Shown: positions 36,662 to 46,139 of the stretch, piece by piece | Layout of the letters: the number at the start of each line of letters is the position of its first letter | How positions within the stretch are numbered: position 1 is the stretch's first letter | DNA from: an uncultured Paraburkholderia sp. | Lineage (GTDB): Bacteria; Pseudomonadota; Gammaproteobacteria; Burkholderiales; Burkholderiaceae | Reading direction: 5' to 3' | Assembly (NCBI GenBank): GCA_940747215.1 | Contig: CALNWS010000030.1 | Coordinates: 1-50,750 of the forward strand | Length of the DNA stretch: 50,750 nt | The notes under the pieces: model-generated | The model's database searches: none | What the model was told of the DNA's origin: nothing | What the model saw: only the letters and a program-made list of their open reading frames with translations | Made by a program: the position numbers and the translations under genes

Positions 36662-37530
36662 TGCCGGCGGGCACGCGCGGGATGTCCGGCGGCGCGACGC
36701 ACAGCGCGTCTTACGCGGCGAGCCACGCCGTGTCGCGCGGTATGCCCTATCGCGGCCGTTTTGCGCCATCGCCCACCGGCCCGCTGCATTTCGACTCGCT
36801 CGTCAGCGCGCTCGCAAGCCTGCTCGACGCGCGTGCGCATCGCGACGCGTGGCTCGTTCGGATTGAAGATATCGACGGCCCGTGCACCGTGCTTTACGCG
36901 GCCGAAGACATCCTCGCCACGCTCGAACGCTTCGGCCATGCAAGCCGACGAACCGCCGGTCTGGCAAAGCACGCGCAAGGAAATTTTCGATTCGCTGCTG
37001 CGCGCACACGCGCGCAATACCACGCTCGCGTATCCCCCCGGCACCTGCCGCAACGGCCTGCACAGCAAGCCCGCGCGCGCACGTGCCCGACGGCGAGACG
37101 GCGGTGATCCGTTTTTATGACCGCTGGCAGGGCGAACAGACGCAAAACCTTGCCACCAAGGTGGACGATTTCGTGCTGAAGCGCGCGGACAATCAGTGGG
37201 CGTATCAATTGGCCGTCGTCGTGGATGACGCGGACGCGGGCATCACGCACATCGTGGGCGGCGCGGATCTGCTGGATTCCACGGCGCGGCAAATCTACCT
37301 TCAGCAGTGTCTGGACGTGCCGGCGCCCACGTATCTGCACGGTGCCTGTGGTGACGAATGAAGACGGCGACAAGCTCAGCAAGCAGACTGGCGCAACGGC
37401 GCTCAATAGCGACGAACCGTTAGCGGAACTACACGCGGCGGCGCTGCATCTCGGGCTGGATCTGAGCAGCGGGATGCATGCGTCAATGAAAGAGTTTTAT
37501 ACGGCTGCAACGGCCGCGTGGGCCGCGAAG
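36661..37530 (+). pseudogene. gluQ: Glutamyl-Q tRNA(Asp) synthetase, broken
   Basis: The ATG at 36661 shares a base with the trhO stop. The first 90 codons give [20 protein letters not shown], the class I HIGH-like signature region, and [20 protein letters not shown]. Frame changes occur near 36938 (to [20 protein letters not shown]), near 37080 (to [20 protein letters not shown]) and near 37345 (to [16 protein letters not shown], the KMSKS-type loop). The end is diffuse because no natural stop is reached. The enzyme would glutamylate queuosine in tRNA(Asp). Loss together with trhO removes two anticodon-loop modifications at once. Confidence 0.9.
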
Positions 37531-37732
37531 ATGGGCGTGACGCTCCGGGAGGGAGACGTAGCGGCAAGACATGCTGCTATCGGATGTTTCGCTCGAAGCT
37601 ACTGGGGAACCACTGGAGAAAAACCGGGGACATTTGCAAGCCGCGAGTCGCGAGCTGTAACAACCCCTCGGGCGCGACTCATCTCACCAACCGGCGCCCC
37701 GACACACCATCCATTCCGCGCCGATCGACGAA

Positions 37733-39202
37733 TCAGGACGACGAAGACATCTTGCGCGGCATACCAAAACCGCCCAACAGAGCCGCGAGCGGCTGCTTCG
37801 ACGACGACTTCTGCGGCGCGACCGAATTCGACGCGCTCTCCTCGACCTTGCGCACCGACGAAGGCGACGGCTCATAAGGCTTCAGGAAGAAATCGTCCAC
37901 CGGTTGCGAGCGGTGATGATGCGGACGGTCGAACGAGCCCGAAGGCGACGCGCCCGAGCGGCGGCTGCCCCGTTCTTCACGCGACTCGTTGCACTCGCGG
38001 CGCGGCGGACGGTCTTCGTGATGATGGCGCACCGGCGCATCCACGGTCAGGCGATGCACGTCGAGCGGACGCTTGATGAGCTTCTCGATGTCGGCAAGCT
38101 GCTTCTTTTCGTTCGGGCTGTAAAGCGACAGCGCGTTGCCCGACGCACCAGCGCGGCCCGTACGGCCAATACGGTGCACGTAATCTTCCGCGTTGAACGG
38201 CAGGTCGAAGTTGATCACGGCCGGCAGTTCGGCAATGTCGAGACCGCGCGCGGCCACGTCGGTGGCCACCAGCGCTTCGATTTCGCCGCGCTTGAATGCT
38301 TCGAGCGCCTGCATACGTTCGTTCTGCGAGCGGTCACCGTGAATCGCCGTGGCCACCACGCCGTCGCGTTCCAAGCTACGCGCAAGACGGCTCGCGCCGA
38401 TCTTGCTGTTGCAGAACACGATGACCTGCTTCAGGTTGCGCTCGCGAATCAGTTGGACGACGGCGCCGGTTTTATCGCCCTCGGCCACTTCGTAGACGAT
38501 CTGCGTGACGTTCGTCGCGGTCGAATTGCTGCGCGCCACTTCGATGGTTTGCGGATTACGCAAATATGTTGCGGCCAGCTTCTTGATTTCGCCGGAGAAC
38601 GTGGCCGAAAACAGCAGCGTTTGACGCTCTTTCGGCAGCAGATTCAGAATGCGCTGCAGGTCGGGCAGGAAGCCCATGTCGAGCATGCGGTCGGCTTCGT
38701 CGAGCACGAGCATCTGCACCTGGCCGAGATTCGCCGTTTTCTGCTGCACGTGGTCGAGCAGACGTCCCGGCGTGGCAATCAGGACTTCGACGCCGCGGCG
38801 CAACTGCTCGGATTGCGGATTCATGTCGACACCGCCGAACACCACGGCGCTGCGCAGCGCCGTGTGCTTCGCGTACGACTGCACGTTCGCAGCAACCTGG
38901 TCGGCCAGTTCGCGCGTGGGCGTGAGGATCAACGCGCGCACCGGATGGCGGGCCGGCGAAGCGCTCGTATTCGCCTGCGGCAGCAGACGCTGGATGATCG
39001 GCAGCGAAAAGCTCGCCGTCTTGCCGGTGCCGGTTTGCGCGGCGCCCATCACGTCACGGCCGGCCAGCACGACGGGAATCGCCTGCGTCTGGATCGGCGT
39101 GGGCGTGGTGTAGCCCGATTCCCTGACCGCTTTCAGGATGTCAGGCGCAAGACCGAATTGGTCAAAAGTCGCAGTGCTGGGCGTGACGGCTGTGTCGGAC
39201 AT
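37733..39202 (-). CDS. rhlE: DEAD-box RNA helicase, RhlE type
   Basis: This is an intact 489-residue protein starting MSDTAVTPSTATFDQFGLAP. The Q motif (TTPTPIQTQAIPV), Walker A (AQTGTGKT), PTRELADQV, the DEAD box in LVLDEADRMLDMGFL, SAT in LLFSATF, and the C-terminal VATDVAARGLDIAELP and HRIGRTGRAG motifs are all present. The last 110 residues form a basic His/Arg/Ser-rich tail, as in RhlE proteins. It unwinds structured RNA in ribosome assembly or RNA decay. It lies within the inverted segment; in the reconstructed ancestor it would follow the aldehyde dehydrogenase on the same strand. Confidence 0.95.
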   Translation of the reverse strand: MSDTAVTPSTATFDQFGLAPDILKAVRESGYTTPTPIQTQAIPVVLAGRDVMGAAQTGTGKTASFSLPIIQRLLPQANTSASPARHPVRALILTPTRELADQVAANVQSYAKHTALRSAVVFGGVDMNPQSEQLRRGVEVLIATPGRLLDHVQQKTANLGQVQMLVLDEADRMLDMGFLPDLQRILNLLPKERQTLLFSATFSGEIKKLAATYLRNPQTIEVARSNSTATNVTQIVYEVAEGDKTGAVVQLIRERNLKQVIVFCNSKIGASRLARSLERDGVVATAIHGDRSQNERMQALEAFKRGEIEALVATDVAARGLDIAELPAVINFDLPFNAEDYVHRIGRTGRAGASGNALSLYSPNEKKQLADIEKLIKRPLDVHRLTVDAPVRHHHEDRPPRRECNESREERGSRRSGASPSGSFDRPHHHRSQPVDDFFLKPYEPSPSSVRKVEESASNSVAPQKSSSKQPLAALLGGFGMPRKMSSSS

Positions 39203-39611
39203 GGTGGCTTTCGCTAAAAATGCGTCGGTGCGGTGCGCGCGGCAGCGGTCGGAACCACATAAGGCATCAGGATAGGATGAAGGCGGAGCCACGGCGTTCC
39301 GCACGAGACCCGTTCGTGTTGCGGGATTATGCGACCGGCTCCGGCCAGCGGAAACACCCGCCGGAAAGAGCGATATTATAGCACTTCAGCAAAAACACTC
39401 ATGGCGCATGTGCCGGCTTTCTGGTTACACGGGCGAAAGCCGGCCGGCTGCCGCGCCCCCTTTCCATCTTCACCACCTTTGCCGCAAGGCTCGCGCCGGC
39501 GCGCCTTTGCGCGCCACCGGCCGGGAATGCTTCGCTCGCAGCGGAGTGCGCGCACACGACAGTTGCGTGACAGCCGCCGCCGCGAGCTTCGTACTCACCA
39601 CCGCTCACGAC
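39203..39611. other. Gene-free region upstream of rhlE
   Basis: No credible gene is visible on either strand. A short AT-rich spot (GATATTATAGCA, near 39371) may be part of the rhlE promoter on the - strand. The rest is GC-rich without clear repeats. Confidence 0.45.
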
Positions 39612-40250
39612 CGCTCACCACGTTTCGTGCATCACCATGAGCCGCGGTTCGGTCATGTCTTCGATCGCGTAGCGCACGCCTTCGCGGCCGAGGCCCGAGT
39701 CCTTCACGCCGCCGTACGGCATGTTGTCGACGCGGAACGACGGCACGTCGTTGATCACCACGCCGCCGACGTCGAGTTCGTCCCACGCGCGATGCGCATG
39801 CGCGAGCGAATCGGTGAATACGCCCGCCTGCAGGCCGAAATCGCTGTCGTTGACGGTGGCGAGCACCGCGTCGAAATCGTCGAAACGCTCAAGAATCGCG
39901 ACCGGACCGAAGGCTTCCTTGCGGTACAGGTCGGTGTCGCGCTTCACGCCTTCGAGCAACGTGGCCTCGAACATCGTACCGTCCACCTTGCCGCCCGCGA
40001 CGGTCTTTGCGCCCACCGCCACCGCGCTGTCCATCCAGCCGGCGAGACGTTTCGATTCCGACTCGGAGATCATCGGTCCGACAAAAGTCTTTTCGTCTTT
40101 CGGATCGCCCATTACGAGCGAGTGCGTTTTGGCGATCAGTTTCTCGCGCAACGCGTCGTACACGCCTTGCGTGAACCAGAATCCGCTGCACGCCGATACA
40201 GCTTTGTCCCGACTGATAGAATGAGAATGTGCCGGACGCGAGCCGATCGA

Positions 40251-40270
40251 CCACGTAATCCCACGTAATC
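40251..40270 (+). repeat. 10-bp tandem duplication in the aldehyde dehydrogenase remnant
   Basis: CCACGTAATC occurs at 40251-40260 and 40261-40270. With one copy removed, the - strand reads KLDYVVDRLA in a single frame, as the family requires. Confidence 0.88.
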
Positions 40271-40366
40271 GAGCTTGCCGCCCTGATCGCCGTCGACGAT
40301 CGCCGCCGCATTGCCGCCGAGTTCGAGGATCACCTTCTTCTTGCCGGCACGGCTCTTCAGGTTCCA

Positions 40367-40387
40367 GCCGACAGCCGACAGCCGACA
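40367..40387 (+). repeat. 7-bp unit in three tandem copies, frameshifting
   Basis: GCCGACA is repeated at 40367-40373, 40374-40380 and 40381-40387. Removing two copies (14 bases) restores PAVGWNLKSRAGKKKV on the - strand, so the expansion is the inactivating lesion. Confidence 0.88.
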
Positions 40388-40477
40388 GCCGGCGATCCCG
40401 TGAACGACAGCAGCTTGAAGCGCTCGTCGGTCGTGAAGAGATCGGCGCCGTCGCGATGCGCGGTAAGAATCGAGAAG

Positions 40478-40480
40478 GTG
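40478..40480. other. Right inversion junction (CAC microhomology)
   Basis: On the - strand, ATGCAAGAAACCAC (glycosyltransferase start) meets CACCTTCTCGATT (aldehyde dehydrogenase). The CAC is shared with the left junction at 31086-31088. Confidence 0.75.
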
Positions 40481-40776
40481 GTTTCTTGCATACGGAATGG
40501 CAACAAATGCGTGATGGAAGCGGTTGGGCGGACGAGTAGTGCGCGGAGGCCGCGCAAGCAGGGTCGCGCAAGGCAAGTATACACAGCGCCTGTCCACCAC
40601 GTCTCGTGCGCGCAGCAGTGAGCTCGCGCGTCAAGCTGTAATCGCCTGAAAGCCGCAGCCCATTCGCAGCGAGGCGGGCGCCGTCCGCGAGCGTTTACAA
40701 TGCTTCTTTTCAAAACTCCGCGTGATGAGCATGCCGTCCATCGCGTGGATGCTGTTCCGCCTTCCTAGGGGATTCC

Positions 40777-42567
40777 TTGAGCGCGAAGCCAACGTTAAGC
40801 AAACCCATCGGTCTAGGTGAAGCATCGTCACCCGCCGTCGTTTTCCGGCGCCTGTGGCCGTATATCAAGCCGTTGCTCTGGGTCGTTGTTGGCGCGGTGC
40901 TCGCCATGGCAGCGAGCGCCGGCACGGACGCTGCCATTCCCGCGCTGCTCAAGCCGCTGCTGGACAAGGGCTTCGGCGCGAACGCGAGCAACAAGGCCGC
41001 GTGGTTCGTGCCGATCGCCGTGATCGGGCTCGCGCTCGTGCGCGGGATTGTCCAATACGCATCGGGTTATCTGCTCGCGTACGTGTCGAACAGGATCCTG
41101 CTCGAACTGCGCCTGAAGATGTTCAACCGCATGATCCACACGAGTGTCGCGTTCTTCCAGCGCGAAACGGCGAGCACAGTGATCAACGCGATCGTCTTCG
41201 AGGTAAACCAGATTCTCAATGTGCTGCTGGGCGTGATGGTCACGCTGGTGCGCGACTCGTTGACTGTGATCTTCCTGCTCGGTTACCTGTTCTATCTGAA
41301 CTGGTGTCTGACGCTGATCGTCGCCGTGCTGCTGCCGGGCATCGGCTGGCTGGTCGGCAAGATCAACCGCCGTCTGCGCCTGCTGAACCGCGAGCATCAG
41401 CTGCTGACCAACGAGCTGTCCTACATCGTCGAAGAAACCGTTGGCGGCTACAAGGTCGTCAAGGTGCATAACGGCGAGCAGTACGAGATCGACCGTTTCA
41501 CGTCGATGAGCAAGCGTCTGCGCGGCTATGCCATGCGCATGACCGTCTCCGGCGGTCTCGCACAACCGCTCACGCAGTTTCTCGCCTCCATCGCGCTCGC
41601 CGTCGTGATTACGATCGCGGTGGTGCAGTCGTCGTCGGACCAGACCACGGTGGGCGGTTTCTTCGCGTTCGTCACGTCGATGCTGCTGATCATCTCGCCG
41701 CTCAAGCACCTGATGGACGTGAACCAGCCGTTACAACGCGGCATGACGGCGTGCGAGCTGATTTTCGGTCTGATCGACGAACCATCCGAACCCGAAGGCG
41801 GTGGCAAGCCGCTTGCGCGTGCGCGCGGCGAGGTGGAGTTCCGCGACGTGTCGTTCACCTACGGCAGCAACGCCACGCACAACCGGCACACGCTCGAAGT
41901 ATCGTTCAAGGTGGCGCCGGGCGAAATGGTCGCGCTGGCCGGGCCGTCGGGCAGCGGCAAGACTACGCTCGTCAATCTGCTGCCGCGCTTTTTCGATCCG
42001 ACGGGCGGCGCGATTCTCGTCGACGGCGTGGCGCTGCCGGAATACGACCTGCACGCACTGCGCAGCCAGATTGCGATGGTGAGTCAGGACGTCGTGCTCT
42101 TCAACGACACGGTGGCCAACAACGTCGCGTACGGTCAGACGGCCGAGCCGGAGAAAGTCAAGGCGGCATTGCGCGCGGCGAACCTGTGGGACACGGTCGA
42201 AGCGATGCCGAACGGAATCGACACGCTCGTCGGCGACAACGGCATGATGTTGTCGGGCGGCCAACGCCAGCGTCTCGCGATTGCGCGCGCTATCTACAAG
42301 GACGCGCCGATCCTGATTTTCGACGAAGCCACGTCCGCGCTCGACTCCGAATCGGAACGCCACGTGCAGGCCGCACTCGAAACGCTGATGAAGGGCCGCA
42401 CGACGCTCGTCATCGCGCACCGCCTGTCCACAATCGAGCGCGCCAATCGCATCCTCGTCATGGAAGCGGGGCGGATCGTCGAGCGCGGCAGTCACCGCGA
42501 ATTGCTGGAGCAGGACGGGCTGTACGCGCATCTGCATCGCATCCAGTTTCAACAGAGCGCCGCCTGA
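40777..42567 (+). CDS. msbA: Lipid A/LPS core flippase MsbA
   Basis: This is an intact 596-residue ABC transporter half-molecule. The start is a TTG at 40777 ((M)[20 protein letters not shown]) with AGGGG just upstream. Six membrane helices occupy residues about 25-320 ([40 protein letters not shown]). The ATPase has Walker A GPSGSGKT, the signature [16 protein letters not shown], Walker [17 protein letters not shown] and the H-loop [10 protein letters not shown]. It flips lipid A-core to the periplasmic face. It heads the LPS cluster. The first inversion junction lies 290 bases upstream, so its promoter may have been altered on that side. Confidence 0.97.
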   Translation: MSAKPTLSKPIGLGEASSPAVVFRRLWPYIKPLLWVVVGAVLAMAASAGTDAAIPALLKPLLDKGFGANASNKAAWFVPIAVIGLALVRGIVQYASGYLLAYVSNRILLELRLKMFNRMIHTSVAFFQRETASTVINAIVFEVNQILNVLLGVMVTLVRDSLTVIFLLGYLFYLNWCLTLIVAVLLPGIGWLVGKINRRLRLLNREHQLLTNELSYIVEETVGGYKVVKVHNGEQYEIDRFTSMSKRLRGYAMRMTVSGGLAQPLTQFLASIALAVVITIAVVQSSSDQTTVGGFFAFVTSMLLIISPLKHLMDVNQPLQRGMTACELIFGLIDEPSEPEGGGKPLARARGEVEFRDVSFTYGSNATHNRHTLEVSFKVAPGEMVALAGPSGSGKTTLVNLLPRFFDPTGGAILVDGVALPEYDLHALRSQIAMVSQDVVLFNDTVANNVAYGQTAEPEKVKAALRAANLWDTVEAMPNGIDTLVGDNGMMLSGGQRQRLAIARAIYKDAPILIFDEATSALDSESERHVQAALETLMKGRTTLVIAHRLSTIERANRILVMEAGRIVERGSHRELLEQDGLYAHLHRIQFQQSAA

Positions 42568-42585
42568 CCTAGGCGTCGTCACGCA

Positions 42586-42617
42586 TGCGCAGTCGGGCTG
42601 TTCGGCCCGATTGCGCA
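42586..42617 (+). terminator. Hairpin after msbA
   Basis: TGCGCAGTCGGGC (42586-42598) pairs with GCCCGATTGCGCA (42605-42617), with one mismatch, around TGTTCG. No long T run follows, so termination strength is uncertain. Confidence 0.55.
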
Positions 42618-42852
42618 CCTCTAGGTCACTTCCTGGGCCACATCGAGTCCGGTACTTGCCGGCGGGCCTGCACGCGGCCGATTCACGGCGACACGCGAAG
42701 GCAAATCTCCTTTCTTTTCCTTATCAAACGGTCGTTTAGCCTGCTTTCTGGGAGACAATGTTGTGTTTTAGACGCATTCTGTTTGTGAATTTCTCATACT
42801 AAAAGCATTCTGTCGGGCCAGACTGTCCCGCGCTGCGGAGAGCCGACCATTC

Positions 42853-43822
42853 ATGCATCAGGACCAATTCAGCAAGCCGCTGGTTTCAATAGCGCTTGCG
42901 ACGTATAACGGCTGTACCTATTTGCCCGACCTGCTCGCTTCACTGGAAGCGCAAAGCTGGCCGAACCTCGAAGTCGTCATTGCGGACGACGGTTCGACCG
43001 ACGGCACGCGCGCAATTTCGAGCGCGCGCTCGCGGAGTGCCGCGGCGAGTACGTGGCGCTTGCCGATCAGGACGATGTCTGGGCGTCGGAAAAAGTCAGC
43101 GATCTGGTGCGCGATATTGAACGCATCGAAAGCGCGCGCGGCCGGGCCACGCCGGCGCTCGCTTTCTGCGACGTCGAACTCGTGGACTCGAGTTTGTGCT
43201 GCCTGTCCCAATCGATTTTCGATGTCACCGCCAAGTTGCGGCATGCCGAGCGTCTGCGCGATTTCCTGCTGAGCAACCATGTGCCGGGCTGCACGATGCT
43301 CGTCAATCGTGCCGCGCTCGATCGCGCATTGCCGTTTCCGGCCGGCATCGTCATGCACGACTGGTGGCTCGCGATGGTGGTCGCTTCGTTCGGCGAGATT
43401 CGTCACGTGTCGGTGCCGCATCTGAAATACCGGCAGCACGACGGCAATGCGGTCGGCGCGAGCGCGACCAACGAACGGCCGGTGCGCGAAGAATGCACGG
43501 CGCAGGCATTCGAGCGCCGTTGCAACAGTCGGTGTCGTCAGATCGACGGCATCGCGGAGCAGATCCGGCTGTTTGCGCGGCGCTCGGCGCCGAGTTGCCC
43601 GCCGACGCACGCGACGACATGAACGCGTTTTCGCGCGGCATCGAAAACTGGCGCGGCGCGCTCGAATTCGTGATGCTCAGCCACACTGGCGAAACCTTCG
43701 TGCGCGTGCTGAAGATGATGTGGCGTCTGCGCAGAAACGCGCTGAGCTTCGGCGTGGACGCGCCGCGGCCGACGTTTAGCCGCCGCTTGCGCCGGCACCG
43801 CAGCGCGCCGCGTAGCGCATGA
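42853..43822 (+). pseudogene. Family 2 glycosyltransferase, frameshifted
   Basis: The ATG at 42853 opens MHQDQFSKPLVSIALATYNG and VIADDGSTDGTRA, the nucleotide-sugar-binding start of a GT-A fold. A small indel near 43010 shifts to the frame encoding YVALADQDDVWASEKVSDLV with the DxD-like motif. This stays open through VPGCTMLVNRAALDRALPFP and MHDWWLAMVVASFGEIRHVS. A second shift near 43585 separates the last 75 residues (DDMNAFSRGIENWRGALEFV). It resembles rhamnosyl- or similar LPS-decorating transferases. Other glycosyltransferases in the cluster are intact, so core structure may be simplified. Confidence 0.85.
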
Positions 43823-43845
43823 ATGCGGCTGCCTGAAACGTGACA

Positions 43846-43875
43846 AAAGCGCGGGGACGGCAACACCCGCGCTTT
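43846..43875. terminator. Bidirectional terminator between convergent glycosyltransferases
   Basis: AAAGCGCGGG (43846-43855) pairs perfectly with CCCGCGCTTT (43866-43875) around a ten-base loop, between the two convergent gene ends. Confidence 0.75.
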
Positions 43876-43881
43876 CGATCC

Positions 43882-44892
43882 TCACCCTTTCCGCACGATC
43901 CGTTTGAGCCAGATGTCCGGCGCGTACACCGCCGGACAGCTCGCGTACATAAACATCCGGATTCGTAGCCCGAGCTTCACGCCCTTCGTTCCCTTAAGCA
44001 GCGCAATGCGCTCGCCGAGACCGCGCGCCTCGAACATCGAACGGATGAAGCGCTCGCGCGCGAGTTTCGGTGCCATCGCTTCACGCATGCGTTCGCCGAT
44101 GCCGGCGACGTCGGCATCGCACTGCAGTTGCGCCAGTTCCGCGAGACCGTAGCGGTTGCTCTGGCGCATGCGCGCGAGCAGTTCGTCGACGGATTTGTAG
44201 CGGCGCTTGCGCGACAGGCCGCCGCGCCGGTAACGCACGAGCGGCTCGCGCAGACTGACGGTGCCGCCCGACAGAATCGCGCGCAGCACCATGATCTGGT
44301 CTTCGGCGGCGGTGCCGGGCAGTATCGGCCCGAAGTGATCGAACAGACGCCGTGACCACGTATGCGCCGCGCCGATCAGCCACGGACGCCGCGCGTGCCA
44401 GTCGTCGAAATTCCGGTAGGTGTCGAGCCCCGTCGGGCTCATGCGCTCGTGCACATTGCCGGCTTCGTCCATGTCCGCGAGATCGGTGGCGATCAGATCC
44501 GGGCGGCGGCCTTGAGCGAGCCAGAAGTCGACCACGCGCGCGCAGCGCTCGGGTACCGACATGTCGTCGCCGGCCGCGACGAACAGCAGTTCGCCCGCCG
44601 CCATTTGTGCGACGTGCGACAGGTGTGCGCTGATGCCGAGGTTCGTCGCGTTGTGGTTCGTGCGCACGCGGTGCGGTCCGCTGTAGCTCGCGACGGCCGC
44701 TTCGATGGCGGCGAAGGTGCCGTCGGTGGAGGCGTCGTCGGAGATGATGATTTCGAGCGGCACGTAAGTTTGCGCAAGCGCACCGTTGATCGCGTCGACG
44801 ATCTGCTTTTCCTGGTTGTAGGCGATCAGCAGCATGGAGACGAGCGGGCGCGCGCCTTCGGCGGAAGCCGCGGTCGTTGAGCTATCGGTCAT
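43882..44892 (-). CDS. Family 2 glycosyltransferase
   Basis: This is an intact 336-residue enzyme. The GT-A core reads PLVSMLLIAYNQEKQIVDAI, IIISDDASTDGTFAAIEAAV and LLFVAAGDDMSVPERCARVV, giving the three expected motifs at residues about 17-120. The C-terminal part has LPGTAAEDQIMVLRAILSGG, then a basic helical region (RYRRGGLSRKRRYKSVDELL) and a hydrophobic end that may touch the membrane. It probably adds a sugar to the LPS core or O-unit in the cytosol; the donor and acceptor cannot be told. It diverges from the family 4 transferase gene upstream. Confidence 0.9.
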   Translation of the reverse strand: MTDSSTTAASAEGARPLVSMLLIAYNQEKQIVDAINGALAQTYVPLEIIISDDASTDGTFAAIEAAVASYSGPHRVRTNHNATNLGISAHLSHVAQMAAGELLFVAAGDDMSVPERCARVVDFWLAQGRRPDLIATDLADMDEAGNVHERMSPTGLDTYRNFDDWHARRPWLIGAAHTWSRRLFDHFGPILPGTAAEDQIMVLRAILSGGTVSLREPLVRYRRGGLSRKRRYKSVDELLARMRQSNRYGLAELAQLQCDADVAGIGERMREAMAPKLARERFIRSMFEARGLGERIALLKGTKGVKLGLRIRMFMYASCPAVYAPDIWLKRIVRKG

Positions 44893-45056
44893 GGAATCGG
44901 AGAAGAAGCGGTTCGTCCGATTTTAATCGGTGGCGGCCGCCTCGCGTCATGTCGGGTGCGGGCCGGCTCCTTTACAATTGCCGCAGCTTCCCAGCCAACC
45001 TTTGCACTAACCCCGCGCGCGTGCCCAGAACGCACGCGCTTCACCGAGACCGATCC

Positions 45057-46139
45057 TTGTCCGACGCTACCCGACTTCCGTTCACCGACATCGCTCTGAC
45101 CGCGCAGGCGCTGAAAAACAGCGGCGGCGCCGAGCGCTACACGCGTGACGTGATCGCGGGTTTTCACCGGATGGGTTTGCGTCCCACGCTGTTCGCGCGC
45201 GAAATCGACCGCGCGGTGCCCGAGGCGTCGTGGATCGACGCGCAGCCGCTCAACGTGCGCTGGGCACCGCGCAAGCTCCGCAATCTTGCGTTCGACTGGT
45301 GCCTGAAACGGCGCTTCAAGCAACGCCGTCCGGCCTGCGTGTTTTCGATCAATCACTCCACGCACGCGGACGTCGCGCTATGCGGCGGCACGCATCCCGG
45401 CTCGCTCGAAGCGTCGGGCCGTGCGCCGCGCCGCAGCGACAAATGGCAGATCGATCTGGAGCGGCGCGTATATCGCCACGCGCATGCGATCGTCGCGCAT
45501 TCGCAGTTGATGAGCCGCGAGTTGCAGCGCTTTTACGGCATTCCGGCCGAACGCATCGACGTGCTGTATCCGCCTGTGGACACGGCGCGTTTTAAGCCGC
45601 TCGACGACGCGGCGCGCGCGGCCGTGCGCCGTCAGTTCGATCTGCCTGACGACCGCGTGATCTTCGTGTTCTCGTCGACGAGTCACGAGCGCAAGGGCTA
45701 TCCGCTGCTCGAAGCATTTTTCGCGCAGACCACGCTGCCGGTGTGTCTCGTTGTGGCGGGACGGCCGGTACCGAAGACCGGCGGCACGATTCGTTACGTC
45801 GGTTACTGCAAGGAAATCGAGAAGCTCTTCGCGGCGGCCGATTTCACGGTGGTCGCGTCGGCTTACGAGCCATTCGGGCTCGTGGGTGTGGAGTCGGTGA
45901 TGTGCGACACGCCGCTCGTGATCGCGGACAACGTCGGCTCTGCGGAGACGGTGACGGGCGCGGCGAAGATCGGGTTTTCGCGGCAGTCGGCGGGCAGTTT
46001 CGAGCGCGCCATTCAGGCGGCCGTGGAACGCGCGCGCAGCGGTCACGCGCGTATTGCGCGGCCGCTCGTCGAAAGTCTCGTTTATGACCCGAGCGTCGAC
46101 ACGCACGTCGCGGCGCTTTATCGCCTGTTTACACGCTGA
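45057..46139 (+). CDS. Family 4 glycosyltransferase (GT-B fold)
   Basis: About 360 residues from a TTG at 45057 ((M)SDATRLPFTDIALTAQALKN); a GTG at 45021 is an alternative start, and no ATG suits the N-terminus. N-terminal motif: KNSGGAERYTRDVIAGFHRM. The donor-binding domain has VIFVFSSTSHERKGYPLLEA, TIRYVGYCKEIEKLFAAADF and VVASAYEPFGLVGVESVMCD, with the EPFGxxxxE nucleotide-sugar motif. It likely extends the LPS inner or outer core. The waaL frame runs antisense across most of this gene, but coding quality here is clearly on the + strand. Confidence 0.9.
   Translation: MSDATRLPFTDIALTAQALKNSGGAERYTRDVIAGFHRMGLRPTLFAREIDRAVPEASWIDAQPLNVRWAPRKLRNLAFDWCLKRRFKQRRPACVFSINHSTHADVALCGGTHPGSLEASGRAPRRSDKWQIDLERRVYRHAHAIVAHSQLMSRELQRFYGIPAERIDVLYPPVDTARFKPLDDAARAAVRRQFDLPDDRVIFVFSSTSHERKGYPLLEAFFAQTTLPVCLVVAGRPVPKTGGTIRYVGYCKEIEKLFAAADFTVVASAYEPFGLVGVESVMCDTPLVIADNVGSAETVTGAAKIGFSRQSAGSFERAIQAAVERARSGHARIARPLVESLVYDPSVDTHVAALYRLFTR

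Larger units (their letters stand above)
39615..40491 (-). pseudogene. Aldehyde dehydrogenase C-terminal half, inverted and decayed
   Basis: Reading leftward from an ATG at 40491, the frame gives MQET and then TFSILTAHRDGADLFTTDER and FKLLSFTGSPAVG. This is aldehyde dehydrogenase sequence that continues exactly where the + strand half at 30484-31086 stops. A 7-bp unit present three times (40367-40387) breaks the frame. Then come KKKVILELGGNAAAIVDGDQ with the catalytic Glu, a 10-bp duplication (40251-40270), and SGQSCIGVQRILVHA with the catalytic Cys. An open tail follows from YDALREKLIAKTHSLVMGDP to GLGREGVRYAIEDMTEPRLM. MQET is probably the old start of the glycosyltransferase. Non-functional. 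Confidence 0.9.

Noticed and set aside
37904..39217. 437-codon open frame on the + strand
   Set aside because: Antisense shadow of the intact rhlE helicase gene.
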